From assembly GCA_949152475.1 (NCBI GenBank), contig OX424570.1:18100694-18164693 (forward strand): a DNA stretch of 64,000 nucleotides, written 5' to 3'. A model generated the notes under the pieces. It made no database searches. It was given only the letters and a program-made list of their open reading frames with translations, and was not told the origin of the DNA. The DNA is from Terebella lapidaria. Its lineage: Eukaryota > Annelida > Polychaeta > Terebellida > Terebellidae. Shown piece after piece: positions 56,036-64,000 of the stretch (position 1 is its first letter; every line of letters starts with the position of its first letter). A program made the translations under genes and the position numbers.

Positions 56036-59000
56036 AAAAAAAAAAAAACAGACAAAAACATAAGGCCTCCCGATTTTCAATCGGGATGCCTAATTAGTGG
56101 TAACATTGGATTTAATTGACCTCTGAGCTGAGGTGAAATGGGGGTTAATGGGGTAGACGGGGGACCAATACCATGGCCAGTGAAAACGGTTATGAAAGAA
56201 AATCATCAATTCTATCAATGACTTTACATTTACTTTCAGAAACGAAGAGTACTATGATTATATAATGGAATTCTATGATAGTATAAATCTATATATGTGA
56301 ACATAGTTACGGAAGAATGGGATTATTATGGATTACTTTTAAAAAAGTTCAAGAAAAATCTGACCATACTGGATTTATATGTGGGTAAAAGAACCATTCA
56401 TAATGCAATTGAGTTATCAATGAATCAACAACGATTTCATATTGATGCTCTGGAGACAACAACTGAATTTTTACAGGGGATTTGCTTCCAATTTCTGACA
56501 AACTTTTGACACCACCGCTGCACATAATCCTCACCTCTGCATGTTGTTTGAGTGCCTGTTCCTCCTCTTTTGAGCGCTTCAAGTTCCACACCATCGGTCT
56601 CGGAGGGCCTGGCATCTTGCCAGGGGTGTGATCTGTGGGAAAAGTTCACAATATTTGGCAACTCCACATATAACACTTAATGATTTTGCACCTATTTTTG
56701 CAATGTGAAGAATCTACTGTCCATTTATCTGCTCAAAACTGTTGTTTTTTTTTACCTATGTTGAGTGCAGTAGGAGTAGTCATAGGATTAGCATATGGTA
56801 TTATATGTCCACGAAACATGCTCAACCTCCATCCAATACCATATAAAAGAAACCTATTTTATGTCAACTTTCTACATATCAAGTGTCTGTCCAGTGATGG
56901 CCAGAGATCATCATAATCATGTAGAATAGATCTGTACAAGTCTTCTCTTTTCTTAAAGAAACATACTGCGGTTATTGTAAGTTACCTTGTAAGCTCAACT
57001 CTTTGGCTTTCTCCAGTTCATCCTCATGGTTTAGCAGGAAGTACTGTTCCTAGAATGATGAAGGCATTCATTTCACGTTGACATTGATCGGAATGTAACA
57101 CCATGTGTTTCTGTGAAAATTCCTCAGGAAGCTTATGGATAGGTGTTATTGGTAAATGTTAGACTCATTACAAACACTCTGAAGCACTCGACTCTGCCAG
57201 CAAATTTATCTATTGATGAAAATCAATACACTGTACTGTGTTATCTGTGCTTCAAAATGTTTTCAAGTGTTCAAACTAGCTTGATTACTATATTTTGCAG
57301 CATTCTAATACTACAATGACTTTTGACCATAAATGTGCGATGTTTAACGTTGATTCATTCAACCATCCAAACATTTCCCAGCATTTAACGTTAACTTATT
57401 GATCAGATATCCCTACACACCTGGTCCTTGAGGCTGTTCTCTATGGCCTGTTTGAGCTGAGCTTCTTCGTCTAACTCCTCCTCTTTGTGCAGTCGGGACC
57501 CGTCTGGGACGGTACTCGTCTGTTTGTCTTCGTTCGAGACGCCGTCGGGAGATCGTAGAGGTGTGTAGTTCTCCTTGTTTTCCTCGTCTTGAAAGTTTTT
57601 TTGAATAAATAATAATTTGGATCGTTTCGTTCGCGAATTTAGATGGGATAAAAAAGATGGAATTTAACAGTTTTATCCATGTATACATGTAGTATTCAAT
57701 TTAATCGGACTTCAATTTGGATATTTCCCGGGAGTGCCTACCTGAAAGACTCAAGTCAACGTGAATCTCCGGCTTTTTCTCCACATGGCCGTTGAGCAGT
57801 GGCACAGTTTCCGCTTGTTTATCCTCCACAGGTGCAGTGACCACTTCTGAGGCCTCCTCTTTGTTATTGGTCAAACATTCGCCCTCGTCCCTATTTTCCA
57901 TCATCGTCAAATCATTGGAGAGCTTCGCTATCTCGCCCATGTCCATCCTTGCACCTTTTTCTTCTGACGATTCTTCCGTGAACGAACTATACGCCGAATC
58001 CGTGTGCTCATCGAATCTTGTTCGTTTCATTGGAGGCTCGTCCTTCGGGCCCCAAATTAGGTGGCCGTCTTTGACAACTTGCAACTGTTCGGGTTTAGCG
58101 TTTTCCGACGTTTCGCCCATTTCAGCGAGATTGATGTCACTAGTGGAAGTCTGAGCTGTAACCTGTTCCGAGTCTTGCGGGTTTATTCCGTTTTCAGTCA
58201 TGCTCCGTTCCATCGCAATTTTGAGCATTTCCTCATCCGTCATGGACTGCATGGTGAGAGAATCTGAAAAGCACAAAAATATTTTTCATATTTTACAATA
58301 TTATGTTAATCACCACTCATCTCAAATGCACTGATAGTTCAATATCAGCTGTTACTGATATGTTAAACTTTCTCTGAACATATCTAAAGTTGAACGTTTT
58401 TAGTTTGGGAGATAACAATGGAAAGTATTCAAAGGAAGTATAATTTTCGCATGCACATATTCAAGTTGTAATTATTTGTTCATTTTCACTTTAAAAGATA
58501 TCAATGACATGGTCAAGCACCTATCCTTTCACGAGTCTTGTTCTCCTCAGCCGCTGTCTCTTTGCTCATTTTCAAAACCCAGTCCATCGAGTCCGCCGCT
58601 GCTTCCTCAAACTTCTAAAATATATGAGAAATATGCATTTCATTGTTTGACATACACAATGTAGTTTTTCTCCTAACACGTATGGTCATAATTTATTCTA
58701 TCGAATCTGTTCGGTGACAAATAAATTCTTGAGTTCTATCAATCAATTCCTTATTTGCAACATTTTTACCTTATACAAATCAATGAATCATTTACATATT
58801 ACTGTTACTATGTACATAAAAGGACGTTAATACAATAAGACTAATATGCAACATATGCAACAAAATGGAAGGTATTGCACAAGTCTTTCAGTAACCTCTT
58901 CTGCTGAGGTTGCCTCGGAGGTGAGATCCAGTTTTCTCCGAGATGTGGAGGACCTCCGATCCGGAACAGGAGACTTCCCGGGGACTTCGTCCAAGAGATC

Positions 59001-62000
59001 CGACACTGGAGTCGCCTTGCTTGTTGAGCTGTTTCATAAGGTATTTGAATAAGTTTATGTGTAAAATCAGGTACCTGATCGTAAGGCATAGGTAGACTCT
59101 TTCATGTGGATGACTTACAATTCACATTTTTAGGCAGAGTTTTTTTAGGCAAAATCACATCTTCATACTCAAATTGGAATAGTTAAGGATTTATGTGCTT
59201 TTGATCATCCCCAAACGAGTGATACAATATTGATACATGTAATTCGAAATCTTGCTTGATAACTGCAATGTTGCCCAACAACAAACCTGAAAGGTGCCCT
59301 GACTGGGAGTGCTGGCTGTGTTTCCTGCTCACACTGGCTTCGTAGCGTCAAGAACTTGGGTATGATGATGTTCTGACCAAGTTTGGTGTTGCTGGATGTC
59401 ACACAGTTATAGGTGTAACGCTTCAGGTGTAATACCAAAACCCTGCGATAAACATTATTCATAAGTCCAGCACAGCATATTATGAATATACATGAGGAAT
59501 GGATAATTGTGACCGTACAAAGACGTACATGTAATCTCAAAGACGTTTATCACAAATTTCATTATGCGAATCCTATACGCAGCATAGGACCTCGTAGCAT
59601 TACCATACAGGTCCACCCAGGTCTCATGGGTAATGATTGACACGTAAACTTTACCAGTAATGATTGAATAGCTAAGGTGAAACAAGACACAGTCAGTACC
59701 CTGCCACACTAAGTATATTGTAGTACGCACCTCGGCAGTTTTGTGAACTTGTGGCGCACTCTGGCCTGTTTTCCGCCACACTGTTCACATGTGTACTCTA
59801 GCTGTTCATCCAGGAAGAAGTGGTCCAACGCATCCTGGATAGAACTCGTCGGCTCCAAGGCTCTGGCAAATGCGAAATATTACACATCTGCATGCAATCA
59901 AGTTGGGTAACGCAAATTAGCGTGGTGATTTTATGGAGTATCACTATTATCAGCGAAATATTTTCATTTCACATTTTTCCACTTTAGATTAGGTGCGAAA
60001 TGCTGATAGACATATAAATTTCTGATTGAAATATGATTTCTTGAGGATCAATGTGGTGGTCTACCTGATAACTTGATAAGCTACTAGTTCTAAATTCATA
60101 TTCTGTTAGGTCTCTTTCTTTGTTGTTAATAATTTGATAGTTATTTTAAAATTCCTACATACTTCTTAGGTGGCATGTCTATGGATAAGTCGTGGAATGT
60201 CTCACAAGTATCCACCATCTCCGAACATCTGAAAGATGAACACATGAAAATATATACATTCGTCCACAAAATATGGTTACATCGTTAATGCAGGAATGAT
60301 TAGGACTTGAGTGTTTTTTTCTAAGACACCAAATAAACTTGGAGCAAATTTCGAAGTAAACCTATACATGTATTCCCAAAATATATCAACTACATAACTG
60401 AATGTAAATCACACAATATGCAACATATTCATCAAGAAATGTGTCAAACAAACAGAATACTACAACCTGAGAAACTTTACTTATAAAATGTTTTGAAAGC
60501 CCAATAAAATACATGTTTGACTCACTCCGTGCAAGTGATCTGGTGGGAGACTTTGAACTCGAAGTTATCGCGGGTGGGGTTAGGGTGTTTGCTCGTGGGC
60601 GAGGAGTCCCCAGGGGGCGAAGTCCCGTCCGGTGAGGTACTACAAGATGCTACTGCAGTGTCTTCGTTCTCATCTGGAGTCTTCGTAAGTTTCACGATTT
60701 CTTCCTTAAGCTGGTCCAGGATCTGGCCAAGAAACTCGTGTGCATCCTAAAGGGAGATGGATTGATTTATCAAAAGCGGAATGTTTTTACTTTTTGTTCA
60801 CCTTAGGACAGTGGCTCATAGATGAGTGGCGATACATGTACAAGTAGAATGTATGATGCAAAGCATGAGCATATTCGATGCATCTTTTTACATATTTGGG
60901 GGGAATGGGATATTACTTTGTGGACTGTAAGATGCAAGTTCGGTTGAAAAGCTTTGGCTAAATATTGCAAGTTAAAGTTCTTTTCACAAGAACAAGGTAA
61001 TGTTCAACAGGCCAAAATAATGCCAAATTTACAAATGTCACACAAGTTGAGCAATAAAGAGAACTCACATGCTGTTCGTATCCTGAGAATCGTTTAGCGG
61101 ACGATGTGATCGTCTTCTTCACCTGAGTGAGAACTTGCTTCTTCACCTCTGTCGAGGCACCTTCTTTCCTTTTCACTTGTAGCAGTTTGAACAGCATACT
61201 ACAAAGCAAAGTAGGAATTCATTGGCGTATGATTTGATAAGCACTATCAAGGAAAATTTGCAGTTATCATCTACTCAGAGATGATTGTTATTTATCATAG
61301 AAACATTGGCAAAACTTTTTGACGAGATTCCAGTAAATTATGTGTCTGATTTTGATGATTTTCAAAATGCATCTACCAGAACAAAGACTATTTTTGTACA
61401 ATAATAGTTTCTCAAAAGAATTCTTCCTCAAGAACTCACAAGAACAGATAGGATCTGCGCTGTTCAGGAGGGACAAGTTTACTGTAGTGAGTGTTTGTGT
61501 GCATCAAGTCACTGGAGAAACTGTCCAGAGTCAGGAGGGATTGCAGAATGGCATTCATGTAGCATGTGTTGCCTAGGTTCGAAAACCTGAAAGAAAATTG
61601 TACGCAAATGATATTTCAACAGTTATAACAATTACAGAGCACAGGAACTGTATATACCACAAATATAAACAAGTTTCATCTCATTTGGTCTAAATTTTTA
61701 CTGTACTATTTTCATCAATGACTGGTCAAAAAAACATGGAAAAAATTACTCCAAGAAATCTAAATTATATAATTATCTTCAAATCATCGACCCCTTGAAA
61801 GCTCCCCCTTATCGCTGGATTACAGGAAATTATTAATTGCAAACACTGATTGCTCAACAAGAAGTTACCGACCCCTGTAGACTGTTGGATCCGGGTGATG
61901 GAGACGTCAGGACTCGACTACTCCAGCTGTATGTGGGCGACTGGTTGTGGAGTTCTCCCAGGCGTGCTCGGGGCGCCCTCTCTGGGTAGAGAGGGAGAAG

Positions 62001-63811
62001 TCCCGGACTTTTACGTGGCTTGCTGAAAATGATGTTTATATGTTATGTGCTGCTAGAATTGGTTAATGGCATCATGTTTCATACAACTAAATTCAGATAA
62101 CCAACAAAATACCTGATGTCTACCTTAAATATATTATTGTGTTTAGCGAACTAGGTTGAAAAATCTACATGTAACATATAATAATTTAGCCTACTACTTG
62201 TTATGTATAAATCAATTCCAGTTACATTTTGATTAAACGATCATACGAATTTATATATTTTCGTATACATTTTTAATGAACAATATCTTTAGCTCAAGCT
62301 CACTGTTCATTTACAACAATTGCTAACCTCAAGGTTCCAAGAGATCCATAGGTTCGAACGGGGGCTGAGGAACTGTAAAAACTCTTGGCTTTCACAGCTG
62401 ACATGGTCTCTTGCGACTTCCGCTGGCTACTTTCCAGAAATCTTTGTGAGCCTCTGTTGGCGTTCTCACTGAAACAACATCAGGAAAATTTCTAATCCAT
62501 TCAGTTGATGATACATCAATTATTTTCTATGTGATAAAGTTGTTGCTTAAGGGAAAACTGATCATTGGTTGTACCTCGGACACCTGTATTATTTCGTTAT
62601 GTGCATTTGTGCAGTTTTTATTCAAGTATGTGTATTTGTGCAGTTTTTACATATTTTATTTGTTTTTTTCATGAATGAATTCACCAATAACCATGAATAG
62701 CGACACTGAACATTCAAAAAGTCGCAAAACCCGCAACTTACTCATCAGCTGCATTAGACTCTGAACTGCGATCAGAGTTTCGAATCCTTCGATGTTCATC
62801 CTCCAAGGCCTCTGCTTGCATTCTCTCCCGTCTGGACATCCCGCCCTCCTTAACACTGCTGACAGACACATCACACATAGGTAATTGTAGGAAAATTGAA
62901 TCGAGAATGGAGTGCTGTAATGTAAAACGACTAATTTTGGCGGACGATTCATTTGGCGGATTTGGCGGTAGGAGAAAAACCGCCAAATTAAATCGTCTGC
63001 CTAATTGACTAGATATATGTTAAGATATATATGTGGTTGCGAAACCGCCAAATTAAATCTAATTCTCCCCCCTGAATATGGTATAGAATTGTGATGTATT
63101 GAATACTAATAGAGACACAAATTGTTCATAAAAATATATACAAATGTATGACAAAATCAATGACATCCTGGAAACATAGATCGAAGTGGAAGATGTCTCA
63201 TGTTAAAATATTAAAATGACTTTTCTCACTCACCCTGTGAACTGTATAGGCGAGGCTTGGACCCTTGAGCTGTTCCCAGATTTGCTCGCGAGAGGTGATC
63301 GCTGGATGGCGATTGGTGACGACATTTCTGTCTTCAAAGCTGCTGTTCAAAATAACCAACATAAAAATTTCATAAATGCAATCATAAAAGTCCTATGTGG
63401 TTCAAAAGTGACTACACTTTTGAGCTGCTACTGAAAAACAGATGTACAATCAAACCGTGGATATTAGGAACTAGTATTTAATTGAGCTCAGCATGTAACA
63501 TATTTTCACTTATTTCCATAACTATGATATTCAAGTTCTCCCATTTAACTACTCTAAGGCATTGTAATATAATACCACACTGCCATTTTGACGAATAATA
63601 TCATCGAATATCAGTACACTTTAAGAATCAAATACTTTCATATTTTTATTTCATACTGACGAATCAGTTGGTCGAGTTGGATGCGGTTGAGAAGTAGGGA
63701 AAGTTCTCCAAGTTGGGCCTCCGCTACATGCTGAATGTGGATCGTGACTCCATCTTCAAGGTCGATTAAGATCCTGGTCTTCAATCCAAGGTTTTTTATT
63801 TTCTTGGACAG
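53461..63811 (-). CDS. USP37: Ubiquitin carboxyl-terminal hydrolase 37-like deubiquitinase (20 exons visible, N-terminus outside window)
   Basis: Exons 5'-3': 63661-63811, 63234-63342, 62742-62858, 62328-62468, 61873-62022, 61440-61586, 61069-61198, 60526-60746, 60163-60228, 59731-59862, 59287-59442, 58896-59028, 58521-58614, 57742-58263, 57421-57587, 56986-57049, 56535-56632, 54608-54677, 54194-54332, 53461-53650. Phases fit throughout; about 998 codons. In order: end of the PH-like domain; a Ser-rich linker; the Cys box (FSNLGNTCYMNAILQSLL); DAHEFLGQILDQLKEE; a CTEC and CEQC zinc ribbon; LPRVLVLHLKRYTYN; and an insert with three ubiquitin-interacting motifs (SMTDEEMLKIAMERSM, DEEAQLKQAIENSLK, EDELEKAKELSLQ) and a KEN box. 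The His box (GHYISDVYDARKRTWLSWDD) and GYIFFY end the domain. Like vertebrate USP37, this should trim ubiquitin chains in the nucleus, in cell-cycle control and replication. Confidence 0.92.
53701..53991. mobile_element. MITE of about 290 bp in the last USP37 intron
   Basis: The left end reads TACCGTACTGGTCCTAATAG, then TGGCACG. The right end is its imperfect reverse complement (CGTGCTACTATTGTACCAAT, then TCGGTA), giving inverted ends of about 27 bp. TA at both edges may be the target duplication. There is no coding capacity. Confidence 0.65.
55396..55668. repeat. 73-bp minisatellite in a USP37 intron (three and a half copies)
   Basis: Units start at 55396, 55469 and 55542, each CTTGT(C/A)AGGCATGACTGAGC, then GGGCTGGCT(G/A)AGAGGGG, ending GTGCTGGACAGACTGGCTGA. 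A degraded fourth copy follows. Long frames on both strands here are repeat artefacts. Confidence 0.85.
55730..56095 (+). mobile_element. Retro-element fragment ending in a poly(A) tract
   Basis: CCAAAATGGCCGCTGGCGGCCATCTTGG (an imperfect palindrome across 55843-55870) is followed by GGAAATATAGATCGAGGCG, GTTATGATCCGGAAACC and an A-rich run of about 55 bases (55994-56048). It closes with CCCGATTTTCAATCGGGA, a short hairpin. The layout fits a non-LTR retrotransposon or processed insertion in a USP37 intron. Confidence 0.5.
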
Positions 63812-64000
63812 CTGCGGGCAAAAAAGAAATTTGTTCATGGATTTTTACTTGAAATGTTCTGTTACTATTATTAATCAGGTGTTATACATTTTGAAGTACA
63901 AGTATTTGCCTTTTTTGTGTGCCAAACTCATGCACAATCATACAAAAATTGAGTTTTATATAGTGTATAGTGTAAGTGTAGGCATCTGAACAAGAAAGTT

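Noticed and set aside
57792..58154. 120-codon plus-strand frame
   Set aside because: Antisense shadow of the large UIM-containing USP37 exon, whose minus-strand phases and motifs are clear.

Overview
Organism. This is animal nuclear DNA, most likely from a mollusc (gastropod-like; the genus cannot be fixed from sequence alone). The evidence is two intron-rich single genes, GT-AG splicing, a vertebrate-like USP37 orthologue, tRNA-derived SINEs, DIRS-type tyrosine-recombinase retrotransposons and large AT-rich satellite arrays. There are no bacterial features.

Layout. 1-3.5 kb holds two decayed DIRS-type retrotransposon copies. 3.6-4.4 kb holds a LINE ORF1 remnant. 5.7-7.95 kb holds decayed, reordered exons of the toxin-like gene family found further on. 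8.3-9.7 kb holds interspersed repeats, including a facing pair and a CCAACGTT-rich element. 11.3-16.6 kb (minus strand) is an intact 8-exon gene for a secreted protein with a Vps62-type repeat region and an aerolysin-like pore-forming C-terminus. 19.9-26.1 kb is a satellite-bearing element packed with nuclear-receptor-type half sites and interrupted by a 1.07 kb MITE. 26-32 kb is intergenic, with a minisatellite, a large inverted repeat and dispersed repeats. 32.2-36.0 kb (plus strand) is a second intact 8-exon paralogue of the pore-former, with a SINE in intron 7. 37.5-42.3 kb is a TRIM-like direct-repeat pair, a third DIRS remnant, a palindromic GGC/GCC element and two tandem arrays. 42.3-50.3 kb (minus strand) is a young but disabled DIRS-type retrotransposon with tandem duplications inside its gag region. 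50.3-53.4 kb is intergenic with a SINE. 53.46 kb to the window end (minus strand) is a USP37-type deubiquitinase gene; 20 coding exons are visible and the N-terminus lies beyond the window.

How the genes relate. The two pore-former genes are divergently transcribed, about 15.6 kb apart. They share all seven intron positions and phases, a TATA box about 60 bp from the ATG, CACGTG boxes about 170-210 bp upstream of the TATA, and a poly(A) signal just after the stop. With the decayed pieces at 5.8-7.9 kb they form a small, active gene family cluster. USP37 is an unrelated housekeeping or cell-cycle gene. The rest is mobile and satellite DNA. The Vps62-plus-aerolysin pair is the best candidate for a little-described system.
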